Shown here one piece after another: positions 1 to 5,883 of a stretch of 8,117 nt of DNA; position 1 is the stretch's first letter; each line of letters begins with the position of its first letter. The position numbers and the translations under genes were made by a program. Under the pieces are notes generated by a model, which saw only the letters and a program-made list of their open reading frames with translations, was not told where the DNA came from and searched no databases. This DNA comes from Lysobacteraceae bacterium UBA6001 (lineage in GTDB: Bacteria; Pseudomonadota; Gammaproteobacteria; Xanthomonadales; Xanthomonadaceae), in NCBI GenBank assembly GCA_002429615.1, contig DJAN01000069.1, positions 1-8,117 of the forward strand. The letters are read 5' to 3'.

Positions 1-647
1 GCCCGCCGGCGCACGCGCCGGAGGCTGGCGGCGAAGGCGGGCTGCGCGCGCAGCTGCGCGTGGCGATGCGTGACCGCAGCTACTGGTGCCTGCACCTGGG
101 CTTCTTCACCTGCGGCCTGCACATCGCCTTCCTGGTGACCCACCTGCCCGGCGAGATCGCGCTGTGCGGCCTGCCGGCCAGCGTGTCGGCGGCGTCCATC
201 GCGCTGATCGGGCTGTTCAACGTCGCCGGCAGCCTCGTGGCTGGCAAGCTCGGCGAACGCTTCCGCATGAAGTGGCTGCTGTTCGCGATGTACGCCAGCC
301 GCGCGGTGCTGATCGCGCTGTACCTGATGGCCCCGCCCACGCCGTGGACGTTCTACCTGTTCGCCGCCGCGCTGGGCTTCACCTGGCTGGCGACGGTGCC
401 GCCGACGGCCGGGCTGATCGGCAAGCTGTTCGGCCCACGCTATCTCGGCACGCTGTTCGGGCTCACCCTGCTGTCGCACCAGATCGGCGGCTTCTTCGGC
501 GCATGGCTGGGCGGCGTGGCGCTGGAGCATTTCGGCAACTACCAATGGATGTGGTACGCCGACATGGCGCTGGCCGCCGCCGCCGCGCTGGTGAACCTGC
601 CGATCCGCGAGCGACCGGTGCAGGCCGCTGCCGCGGCCTGCCACTGA
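1..647 (+). CDS. MFS transporter, C-terminal half (5' partial)
   Basis: Inner-membrane secondary transporter of the major facilitator superfamily; the substrate cannot be told. The frame is open from the window edge (first whole codon at base 3) to the TGA at 645-647, giving 214 visible residues. A Gly/Ala-rich cytoplasmic linker is followed by six hydrophobic segments, which fits TM7-TM12 of a 12-helix carrier. They begin near SYWCLHLGFF, SIALIGLF, WLLFAMYA, FYLFAAAL, LFGLTLLS and MWYADMAL. Between the second and third lies GKLGERFRMK, a motif-A-like loop typical of MFS proteins. The segment around GFFTCGLHIAFLVTHLP resembles the monocarboxylate/oxalate-formate antiporter-like branch, which is a family impression only. 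The GTG at 60 lies inside the protein and is not its start. The gene ends 3 bp before the stop of the convergent amidotransferase gene, so there is no room for a private terminator. Confidence 0.88.
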   Translation, partial: PPAHAPEAGGEGGLRAQLRVAMRDRSYWCLHLGFFTCGLHIAFLVTHLPGEIALCGLPASVSAASIALIGLFNVAGSLVAGKLGERFRMKWLLFAMYASRAVLIALYLMAPPTPWTFYLFAAALGFTWLATVPPTAGLIGKLFGPRYLGTLFGLTLLSHQIGGFFGAWLGGVALEHFGNYQWMWYADMALAAAAALVNLPIRERPVQAAAAACH

Positions 648-650
648 GGG

Positions 651-1349
651 TCAGTCGCCGAGGCTGTCGAGCCAAGCGCCCATGACGCGCGCGGCCAGCG
701 CCTGCTGGCGTGCGCCGAGCGCGGCGGCATCGCGTCGCAGCAGCGCCGGGTCGATGCCGACGCTGGCCAGTTCAGCGGCATGGCCCTGGGTCCATTCGTC
801 GATCCGCGCCGGATCGGCCTCGAAATGGAACTGCAGCGCCAAGCCGCGCGGGCTCCAGGCGAACGCCTGCACCGGGCAGGCCGGCGTGCTCGCCAGCGAC
901 GTGAAACCTTCCGGCAGCACGATCTCGTCGCCATGCCAGTGCAGCACCTGGTCCTGCGCGGTCACGCCGGCCAACGGGGAGCCGGCCCGATCCGCCACCT
1001 GCAGCGGCCCCCAACCGATTTCCTTGCGCACCATCGGCCGCACCGTGCCGCCCACCGCCAGCGCCATCATCTGTGCGCCCAGGCAGATGCCCAGCGTGGG
1101 CAGGTCGCGCGCGTGGCGCTGACGCAGGATCGTCACTTCGTCGCGCAGGTTGGCGTGCCCGGCGTAGTCGTCGGCGGTCATCGGACCGCCGAGCACCACC
1201 AGCAGGTCGGCGTTGTCGCAGCCTACCGGCGTGGGCAGGTCCGCCGCCGCGTCGTGGTAACGGATTTCATAACCGCGTTCGCACAACAGGGGGGCCAGCA
1301 GGCCGAGGTCTTCGAAGCGGAGGTGGCGGATGGCCCAGGCAATCTTCAT
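651..1349 (-). CDS. Class I glutamine amidotransferase (GMP synthase glutaminase-like), 232 aa
   Basis: Single-domain class I (triad) glutamine amidotransferase, which would hydrolyse glutamine to release ammonia in the cytoplasm. The acceptor is unknown because no synthetase domain or partner gene is adjacent. Visible motifs are VVLGGPM (residues 51-57), the nucleophile elbow GICLGAQ with Cys89, HWHGDE (137-142), and QFHFE with His175 and Glu177 completing the Cys-His-Glu triad. Full length for stand-alone GMP synthase-like members (about 230-245 aa). I chose the ATG at 1347-1349 because the protein then begins MKIAWAIRH, a normal first strand. The frame is open far upstream, but that extension runs antisense through the hydrolase gene and is not credible. 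No good Shine-Dalgarno precedes the ATG, so the start is less certain than the family. It is transcribed divergently from the hydrolase at 1509. Confidence 0.9.
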   Translation of the reverse strand: MKIAWAIRHLRFEDLGLLAPLLCERGYEIRYHDAAADLPTPVGCDNADLLVVLGGPMTADDYAGHANLRDEVTILRQRHARDLPTLGICLGAQMMALAVGGTVRPMVRKEIGWGPLQVADRAGSPLAGVTAQDQVLHWHGDEIVLPEGFTSLASTPACPVQAFAWSPRGLALQFHFEADPARIDEWTQGHAAELASVGIDPALLRRDAAALGARQQALAARVMGAWLDSLGD

Positions 1350-1360
1350 CAGGTGCGGGG

Positions 1361-1390
1361 TTGGCAGAGGAGACCGGCGATGATTGGAAT
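1361..1390 (+). promoter_or_regulatory. Weak sigma70-like promoter candidate for the Ntn-hydrolase gene
   Basis: TTGGCA (1361-1366), an 18-bp spacer and TGGAAT (1385-1390) form a plausible but imperfect promoter. It would start transcription near 1397 and give a leader of about 110 nt before the ATG at 1509. It rests on pattern matching alone, and in a GC-rich genome such matches occur by chance. Confidence 0.25.
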
Positions 1391-1409
1391 GCGCATCGGC
1401 CAGGGTCAA
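1380..1409 (-). promoter_or_regulatory. Sigma70-like promoter candidate for the glutamine amidotransferase gene
   Basis: Read on the minus strand, TTGACC (1409-1404) is followed after 18 bp by AATCAT (1385-1380). This predicts a start near 1373 and a leader of about 25 nt before the ATG at 1349. The -35 is good and the -10 weak. It overlaps the plus-strand candidate at 1361-1390, so if both are real the divergent promoters would interfere. Confidence 0.3.
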
Positions 1410-1426
1410 GTCATGGCCTGCATCAG

Positions 1427-1460
1427 CGATGCCTGCCGGCGGGTCTTCATGCCGGCATCG
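1427..1460. repeat. Inverted repeat in the divergent intergenic region
   Basis: CGATGCC (1427-1433) is the exact reverse complement of GGCATCG (1454-1460). An alternative pairing is TGCCGGC (1434-1440) with GCCGGCA (1451-1457), a 7-bp stem with a 10-nt loop. It lies 49 bp before the hydrolase ATG, in the presumed leader. It could be an operator or an mRNA hairpin, and chance is also plausible at this GC content. Confidence 0.3.
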
Positions 1461-1494
1461 CGGCGCCCCCCTTCTACTGGCGTGCGAGCCCGCC

Positions 1495-1502
1495 AGAAGG
1501 AA
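1495..1502 (+). promoter_or_regulatory. Ribosome binding site that fixes the hydrolase start
   Basis: AGAAGGAA ends 6 nt before the ATG at 1509. The reading frame is open back to about 780, so this Shine-Dalgarno sequence, together with the signal peptide that starts at this ATG, is what identifies the true start. Confidence 0.75.
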
Positions 1503-1508
1503 GCTGCC

Positions 1509-1601
1509 ATGCCGCACCGGATCCGCCGCCTCGCCCTGGCGCCCTGCGCCGCCCTCATCGCCACCCTGGCCGCGGCACTCACCCTGCCCGATGCGGGCGC
1601 C
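1509..1601 (+). other. Predicted signal peptide exposing the catalytic Cys
   Basis: Residues 1-31 have a basic n-region (HRIRR), a hydrophobic Ala/Leu core and the cleavage motif AGA before Cys32. Cleavage here would leave Cys as residue 1 of the mature enzyme, as the Ntn-hydrolase mechanism requires, so export and activation would be one event. Confidence 0.75.
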
Positions 1602-2582
1602 TGCACGCGTGCGGTCTACCTCGGCGCCGACGGCGATGTCATCACCGCGCGCTCGATGGACTGGAAGAGCGACGTCGCCAGCAACCTGTGGATCTTCCCG
1701 CGCGGCATGCGCCGCAGTGGCGAGGGCGGACCGAACACGCCGACGTGGACCTCCCGGTACGGCAGCATCATCACCTCCGGCTACGACGTCGCCACCACTG
1801 ATGGCGTCAACGAGAAAGGCTTGTCTGCGCAGCTGCTGTGGCTGGTGGAATCGCAGTACCCGGCGTATCGCAAGGACAAGCCGGCGCTGTCGATCGCGCT
1901 GTGGGCGCAATACGTGCTGGACCAGTACGCCACCGTCGCCGAAGCGGTGGCCGCGCTGGAGAAGGAGCCGTTCTTCATCGTCACCGACAACGTGCCCGGC
2001 GAGAACCGCCTGACCACGCTGCACCTGTCGATGTCCGATGCCACGGGCGACAGCGCGATCATCGAATACATCGGAGGCAAGCAGGTGATCCACCATGGCC
2101 GCCAGTACCAGGTGATGACCAACTCGCCGACCTTCGACGAACAGCTGGCGCTCAATGCGTACTGGAAGGCGATCGGCGGCACCACGATGCTGCCGGGTAC
2201 CAACCGTTCCGCCGATCGCTTCGCGCGCGCCTCGTTCTACATCAACGCCATTCCCAAGAGCGAGGATCCGGTGATCGCGCTGGCCAGCGTGTTCAGCGTG
2301 ATCCGCAACGCCTCGGTGCCCTACGGGCTGAACACCGAGGAGGAGCCGAACATTTCTTCCACGCGCTGGCGCACCGTGGTCGACCACAAGCGCAGGCTGT
2401 ATTTCTTCGAGTCGGCGCTGACGCCCAACACGTTCTGGGTGGACCTGAAGCGGGCCGACTTCTCCGCCGAGACCGGCAAGGTGCTCAAGCTGGATCTCGG
2501 TCCGAACCAGCGCAATGTGTTCGCGGGAGAAAGCCTGGACCGCTTCGTGCCATCGGAACCGTTCAAGTTCCTCGGCATCTAG
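1509..2582 (+). CDS. Exported choloylglycine hydrolase / penicillin V acylase family Ntn-hydrolase, 357 aa
   Basis: Linear amide C-N hydrolase (CBAH family). Relatives cleave conjugated bile salts, penicillin V or, in several Gram-negative members, acyl-homoserine lactones. A Sec-type signal peptide (1-31: RIRR, hydrophobic core, AGA) precedes Cys32, which would become the N-terminal nucleophile after cleavage. Expected active-site residues follow in order: Arg48 and Asp51 in RSMDW, Asn205 in MTNSP, Arg237 in ADRFARAS. NEKGLSAQLLW (101-111) ends in Trp111, where Gram-positive bile salt hydrolases have GLNFP; with Trp52 this resembles the Gram-negative penicillin V acylase subgroup. Length is normal. 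The likely site of action is the periplasm. A lipobox is unlikely, since Ala rather than Leu/Val/Ile is at -3. A conjugated-bile-salt role is less likely than quorum-signal or other N-acyl amide hydrolysis in an environmental bacterium, but that is inference. It converges on the VOC gene with overlapping stops. Confidence 0.92.
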   Translation: MPHRIRRLALAPCAALIATLAAALTLPDAGACTRAVYLGADGDVITARSMDWKSDVASNLWIFPRGMRRSGEGGPNTPTWTSRYGSIITSGYDVATTDGVNEKGLSAQLLWLVESQYPAYRKDKPALSIALWAQYVLDQYATVAEAVAALEKEPFFIVTDNVPGENRLTTLHLSMSDATGDSAIIEYIGGKQVIHHGRQYQVMTNSPTFDEQLALNAYWKAIGGTTMLPGTNRSADRFARASFYINAIPKSEDPVIALASVFSVIRNASVPYGLNTEEEPNISSTRWRTVVDHKRRLYFFESALTPNTFWVDLKRADFSAETGKVLKLDLGPNQRNVFAGESLDRFVPSEPFKFLGI

Positions 2583-3007
2583 AACGTCACCTCCACCGAG
2601 CCGGCGCTGCGTTTGGCCGGCCCGTGGTAGACGGCCTCGATGTTGTTGCCGTCCGGATCCAGCACGAAGGCGCCGTAGTAACCGGGGTGGTAGGGGCGCT
2701 CGCCAGGCGCGCCATTGTCGGTGCCGCCGGCGGCCAGTGCCGCCTTGTGGAAGGCCTGCACCATCGCCTGGTCCTGCGCCTGGAACGCGAGGTGATGTCG
2801 GCCGGTCAGTTCGCCGAGCGCCGCTTCCGATGCCGGCGTGGAGACGAACAGCTCGTCGGCCCAGAAGTAGTCCTCGCCCTCCCCGCCGAGCGGGATGCCG
2901 AGCACGTCGAACACTGCGGTGTAGAAGCGCTTGCTCGCCGGCAGGTCGCGCACGACGAGTTGCAGGTGGTCGATCAGGCGACCGCGGTGCAGGTGCTGGG
3001 TTTCCAT
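2579..3007 (-). CDS. VOC-family (glyoxalase/dioxygenase fold) metalloprotein, 142 aa
   Basis: Small single-domain vicinal-oxygen-chelate protein, probably a cytoplasmic dimer with a metal site; the substrate is unknown. The N-terminal module has DHLQLVVRDLPASKRFYTAV (residues 13-32), and the second has HHLAFQAQD (71-79) and AFVLDPDGNNIEAVYH (113-128). Likely metal ligands are His14, His71 or His72, and Glu124. The length matches one-domain VOC proteins often annotated as lactoylglutathione lyase-like, but glyoxalase I activity is not implied. I start at the ATG at 3007. An in-frame ATG at 3040 would add 11 residues, but it lies inside the predicted -10 box and so cannot be in the message if that promoter is right. 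The Shine-Dalgarno is weak (GTGAG). Its stop shares CTAG (2579-2582) with the stop of the hydrolase. Confidence 0.87.
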   Translation of the reverse strand: METQHLHRGRLIDHLQLVVRDLPASKRFYTAVFDVLGIPLGGEGEDYFWADELFVSTPASEAALGELTGRHHLAFQAQDQAMVQAFHKAALAAGGTDNGAPGERPYHPGYYGAFVLDPDGNNIEAVYHGPAKRSAGSVEVTF

Positions 3008-3038
3008 GACGAGACTCACGAAGACAGGACGCGCAGGC

Positions 3039-3068
3039 ATAACAGAGCCGGCTTTCAGATCCAGTCAA
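3039..3068 (-). promoter_or_regulatory. Predicted sigma70 promoter of the VOC gene
   Basis: On the minus strand, TTGACT (3068-3063) and TGTTAT (3044-3039) are separated by 18 bp. Transcription would begin near 3032, about 25 nt before the ATG at 3007. It stands back to back with the metE promoter. Confidence 0.5.
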
Positions 3069-3089
3069 CGCCGCGTCGCCGGCATTGAC
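3064..3089. repeat. Dyad joining the two divergent -35 boxes
   Basis: The arms are GTCAA-C-GCCG (3064-3073) and CGGC-A-TTGAC (3080-3089), with a 6-bp centre. They are symmetric at 9 of 10 positions. Each outer arm is the -35 core of one divergent promoter, so a protein bound at the centre would touch both. The outer symmetry is partly forced by two facing TTGAC boxes; the inner GCCG/CGGC is not. Confidence 0.4.
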
Positions 3090-3113
3090 GGATCGTTGCC
3101 AAGCGCCTACCTT
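3085..3113 (+). promoter_or_regulatory. Predicted sigma70 promoter of metE
   Basis: TTGACG (3085-3090), an exact 17-bp spacer and TACCTT (3108-3113) predict a start at about 3119-3121. The 5' strand of riboswitch stem P1 begins at 3123, so promoter and aptamer fit together without slack, which is strong mutual support. The leader to the ATG would be about 424 nt. Confidence 0.7.
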
Positions 3114-3122
3114 TCACTCCGC

Positions 3123-3330
3123 GCAGGTATCCATCGCTTCATCCACATGAAGCGATGGATTTAATCGGGAATCCGGTGAAGGCTGGCTTGCCAGCCCATT
3201 CCGGAGCTGCCCCGCAGCGGTGAATGGAAACGACCCCCGCCATATGCACTGGGCTTGAGGCCTGGGAAGCGGCGGGCACTAGGCCTCCATGTCGAACGAC
3301 ATGGCCTGTCCATCAGCCCGAATACCGGCC
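3123..3330 (+). promoter_or_regulatory. Cobalamin (adenosylcobalamin-type) riboswitch aptamer in the metE leader
   Basis: RNA sensor of vitamin B12. The conserved blocks occur in order: GGGAATCCGGTG (3167-3178); CCGGAGCTGCCCCGCAGCGG (3201-3220), followed by TGAATGGAAACGACC (3221-3235); GCACTG (3246-3251); CTGGGAAG (3262-3269); and the B12 box AGCCCGAATACCGGCC (3315-3330). Closing stem P1 pairs GGTAT (3126-3130) with ATACC (3322-3326), with G3123-C3329 and C3124-G3328 extending it past one mismatch. A variable hairpin sits at 3287-3304 (CCATGT/ACATGG). Family knowledge: B12 binding normally represses the downstream gene, and metE is a classical target because the B12-dependent enzyme MetH can replace it. 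In Proteobacteria this often works by hiding the ribosome binding site, which fits the hairpin at 3513-3536. Confidence 0.95.
3129..3160 (+). repeat. Perfect 14-bp hairpin, P2-like element of the riboswitch
   Basis: ATCCATCGCTTCAT (3129-3142) and ATGAAGCGATGGAT (3147-3160) are exact reverse complements around a CCAC loop. It lies between the P1 strand and the conserved GGGAA, where the variable P2 stem-loop of cobalamin riboswitches is found. The outer AT bases are also claimed by P1, so the two stems may compete at their junction. Confidence 0.85.
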
Positions 3331-3512
3331 CGCGCCGGCGGCCACTGGCCGCTGCTTCGACCTGGCGCCCCGCGGGGGGCGGCGGGAGTCCGTGTCGGCA
3401 GGGCCGCGCGCGGCCTTCCGTCCTGCCCGCGTGTCGCCGGTTCGCCCGCGGGGGCGAAGGTCGCTGGCGGCACGTCGCACGCGCAGGCGGGCGCGCACCG
3501 CGGTTCCTTCGT
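3331..3512 (+). promoter_or_regulatory. GC-rich structured leader between aptamer and metE RBS (expression platform region)
   Basis: No gene is supported here, although the metE frame stays open through it. It can fold strongly. GGCAGG (3397-3402) pairs with CCTGCC (3422-3427) around the 14-bp palindrome GGCCGCGCGCGGCC (3402-3415). TTCGCCC (3441-3447) pairs with GGGCGAA (3452-3458) around a GCGG loop. CGAAGG (3455-3460) could instead pair with CCTTCG (3506-3511), disrupting the second hairpin and ending next to the RBS hairpin. None is followed by a U-run, so transcription termination is not supported. These alternatives are candidates for the switching structure. Confidence 0.5.
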
Positions 3513-3536
3513 TCCTCACTGCCCATGCAATGAGGA
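3513..3536 (+). promoter_or_regulatory. Hairpin sequestering the metE Shine-Dalgarno
   Basis: TCCTCA (3513-3518) pairs perfectly with TGAGGA (3531-3536), which contains the metE ribosome binding site (AGGA at 3533-3536, 7 nt before the ATG at 3544). After one C-A mismatch the stem continues as TGC/GCA (3520-3522 with 3527-3529) and closes on a CCAT loop. The fold would block ribosome access and is the likely OFF state of the B12 switch. The pairing is seen directly; its coupling to the aptamer is inferred. Confidence 0.65.
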
Positions 3537-3543
3537 TCTTTCA

Positions 3544-5835
3544 ATGACGATCGTGACCCACCTCGGCTTCCCGCGCATCGGTGCGCGGCGCGAGCTGAAA
3601 CAAGCCCTGGAAAACCACTGGCGTGGCGAAACCGGGCCCGAAACCCTGCGCGAGCAGGCCCGCCAGCTGCGCGCGCGGCACTGGCAACGGCAACGCGAGG
3701 CCGGCGTGGACGTGCCGCCGAGCAACGACTTCAGCCTTTACGACCACGTCCTCGATACGGCTTTCGGCTTCGATGCGATTCCGGAACGCTACCGGCCCCT
3801 GCTCGACCCCGAGCCGCTGGCCGCGTACTTCGCCATGGCGCGCGGCCACCAGGCCGACGGCATCGACGTGCATGCGCTGGAAATGACCAAGTGGTTCGAC
3901 ACCAACTACCACTATCTGGTGCCGGAACTGCAGGCGGGCCAGGCGTTTCGGCTGCGTTCGCGCAAGGCGGTGGACGAATACCGCGAAGCCCGCGCCCTCG
4001 GCATCGAAACCCGGCCAGTGCTGCTCGGGCCGGTGACCTTCCTGCGGCTGTCCAAGACCGTCGATGGCAGCGATCGCTGGGCGCTGCTCGACGCACTGCT
4101 GCCGGTGTATGCGCAGCTGCTGGGCGAACTGCAGGCCGCCGGCGCGCAGTGGGTGCAGCTGGACGAGCCAGCCCTGGTGCTGGATCTCGACCCCGCCACC
4201 CGTGACGCCTATGCACGTGCCTACGCCTTCCTCGCGGAAACGACTCGCCCGAAAATCCTGCTCGCCACCTATTTCGGCGCACTGGACGACAACCTCGCGC
4301 TGGCCGCGGCGCTGCCGGCCGACGGCCTGCATGTCGACCTGGTGCGCGGCCGCGCCCAGCTCGACGCCGTGCTGCGCGCGTTGCCGGCAGGACGCGTGCT
4401 CTCCGCGGGCCTGATCGACGGCCGCAACATCTGGCGCGCACGCCTCGACGAAGCCCTCACCCTGGCCCGCTATGCGCAGGGCCATCTCGGCGGCGAGCGC
4501 CTGTGGCTGTCGGCCTCGTGCTCGCTGCTGCACGTGCCGGTGGATCTGGCGCAGGAGAAATCCCTCGATGCCGAGCTACGCGGCTGGCTGGCCTTCGCCG
4601 TGCAGAAGCTGGAGGAGCTGCGCACGCTGGCCGACCTGCTCGACGGCCGCGCCGACGCCGACATCGCGCTGCGCGACGTACGGTCCGCGCACGACGCCCG
4701 CCGGCAGTCCCCACGGGTGCACCGCGAGGACGTCGCGCGTCGACAGGCGGCATTGGATGCCGATGCCAGCCGGCGCCAGCGTCCCTACGCCGAACGCGCG
4801 CGCCTGCAGCAGGACGTGCTCAAGCTGCCGCTGTACCCCACCACCACGATCGGCTCGTTCCCGCAGACCTCCGAGGTGCGGCAGGCACGCGCCCGCTTCC
4901 TGTCCGGCAAGCTAGACGTCGCCGGCTACGACGCCTTCATCGCCGGCCAGATCGCGCACTGCGTGCGCTTCCAGGAGGAGATCGGCCTGGACGTGCTGGT
5001 GCACGGCGAGTTCGAGCGCAATGACATGGTCGAATATTTCGGCGAGCGCCTGGACGGCTTCAGCTTCACCCAGCACGGCTGGGTGCAGAGCTACGGCTCG
5101 CGTTGCGTGAAGCCGCCGATCATCTATGGCGATGTGGCACGCCCGGCGCCGATGACGGTGCGCTGGTCGCAGTACGCGCAATCGCTCACCACGCGGCCGA
5201 TGAAGGGCATGCTGACCGGCCCGGTCACGGTGTTGCAGTGGTCGTTCGTGCGCGACGACCAGGAACGCGCGCGCACCTGCCGGCAGATCGCGCTGGCGCT
5301 GCGCGACGAGGTGCGTGACCTGGAGGCGGCGGGAATCGGGGTGATCCAGATCGACGAGCCGGCCCTGCGCGAAGGCCTGCCGCTGCGGCGTGGCGAATGG
5401 CAGGCGTATCTCGACTGGGCGGTGGAGAGCTTCCGCATCGCCGCCAGTGGCGTGCGCGATGAAACGCAGATCCACACCCACATGTGCTACGCCGAGTTCA
5501 ACGACATCATCGAGGCGGTGGCGGCGCTGGATGCGGACGTGATCTCCATCGAGACCTCGCGCTCGCGGATGGAGCTGCTGGATGCCTTCGTGCGCTTCCA
5601 CTACCCCAACGCGATCGGGCCGGGTGTCTACGACATCCACTCGCCGCGCGTGCCGTCGGTGGCGGACATCGGCGAGCTGCTGCAGCGCGCGCGCGACGTG
5701 CTCGCACCGGAGCAGCTGTGGGTGAACCCGGACTGCGGCCTGAAGACGCGCGGCTGGGCGGAAGTGGAGACCGCATTGCGCGCGATGGTGCATGCGGCGC
5801 TGCGGCTGCGCGGGGAATCGCGGCAGGTGGCGTGA
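3544..5835 (+). CDS. metE: Cobalamin-independent methionine synthase MetE, 763 aa
   Basis: 5-methyltetrahydropteroyltriglutamate-homocysteine S-methyltransferase (EC 2.1.1.14). It makes methionine in the cytoplasm by direct methyl transfer from folate to homocysteine, without B12. The N-terminal barrel opens with FPRIGARRELK (9-19), the folate-associated motif. The C-terminal catalytic barrel has TTTIGSFPQT (433-442) and VHGEFERND (486-494, Glu489). The zinc site is complete: His646 and Cys648 in HMC, Glu670 in SIETSRS, Cys731 in NPDCGLKTR. These match E. coli MetE His641, Cys643, Glu665 and Cys726 with a constant offset of +5. Length is normal (E. coli 753). The ATG at 3544 is preceded by AGGA with a 7-nt gap and gives the canonical N-terminus; the open frame further upstream is the riboswitch leader. 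It is a single-gene unit with its own promoter, B12 riboswitch and terminator. Confidence 0.98.
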   Translation: MTIVTHLGFPRIGARRELKQALENHWRGETGPETLREQARQLRARHWQRQREAGVDVPPSNDFSLYDHVLDTAFGFDAIPERYRPLLDPEPLAAYFAMARGHQADGIDVHALEMTKWFDTNYHYLVPELQAGQAFRLRSRKAVDEYREARALGIETRPVLLGPVTFLRLSKTVDGSDRWALLDALLPVYAQLLGELQAAGAQWVQLDEPALVLDLDPATRDAYARAYAFLAETTRPKILLATYFGALDDNLALAAALPADGLHVDLVRGRAQLDAVLRALPAGRVLSAGLIDGRNIWRARLDEALTLARYAQGHLGGERLWLSASCSLLHVPVDLAQEKSLDAELRGWLAFAVQKLEELRTLADLLDGRADADIALRDVRSAHDARRQSPRVHREDVARRQAALDADASRRQRPYAERARLQQDVLKLPLYPTTTIGSFPQTSEVRQARARFLSGKLDVAGYDAFIAGQIAHCVRFQEEIGLDVLVHGEFERNDMVEYFGERLDGFSFTQHGWVQSYGSRCVKPPIIYGDVARPAPMTVRWSQYAQSLTTRPMKGMLTGPVTVLQWSFVRDDQERARTCRQIALALRDEVRDLEAAGIGVIQIDEPALREGLPLRRGEWQAYLDWAVESFRIAASGVRDETQIHTHMCYAEFNDIIEAVAALDADVISIETSRSRMELLDAFVRFHYPNAIGPGVYDIHSPRVPSVADIGELLQRARDVLAPEQLWVNPDCGLKTRGWAEVETALRAMVHAALRLRGESRQVA

Positions 5836-5842
5836 AAACGAG

Positions 5843-5872
5843 AGGGGCGCCTCGCGGCGCCCCTTCTTGTTC
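5843..5872. terminator. Bidirectional intrinsic terminator between metE and zur
   Basis: A 9-bp GC-rich stem (5843-5851 with 5856-5864) closes on a TCGC loop. On the plus strand TTCTTGTTC follows, 8 nt after the metE stop. On the minus strand the stem is followed by CTCGTTTTC, so the same hairpin can end the gltX-zur transcript, whose last stop is at 5884. Confidence 0.85.
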
Positions 5873-5883
5873 AACTCAGGGGC

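Noticed and set aside
780..1508. In-frame extension of the hydrolase upstream of 1509
   Set aside because: It is antisense to the amidotransferase and would bury the signal peptide; the RBS and signal sequence both point to 1509.
651..3068. 805-codon open frame on the minus strand running through the hydrolase and VOC genes
   Set aside because: Only its last 232 codons resemble a protein (the amidotransferase). The rest is antisense to the hydrolase, with Arg/Gly/His-rich low-complexity composition typical of GC-rich shadow frames.
3255..3518. Loop TTGAG (3255-3259) pairing with CTCA (3515-3518) as a kissing switch
   Set aside because: Only 4 bases are complementary over a long distance; too short to claim without covariation.
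3289..3543. In-frame extension of metE upstream of 3544
   Set aside because: It overlaps the riboswitch and expression platform, the composition is Arg/Gly/Pro-rich, and canonical MetE begins at 3544.
3541..4533. 330-codon minus-strand frame inside metE
   Set aside because: Shadow of metE; composition is driven by antisense of GC-rich codons and no family motif is visible.
4912..5874. 320-codon minus-strand frame over the end of metE
   Set aside because: Shadow frame, His/Arg-rich, and it runs across the terminator hairpin.
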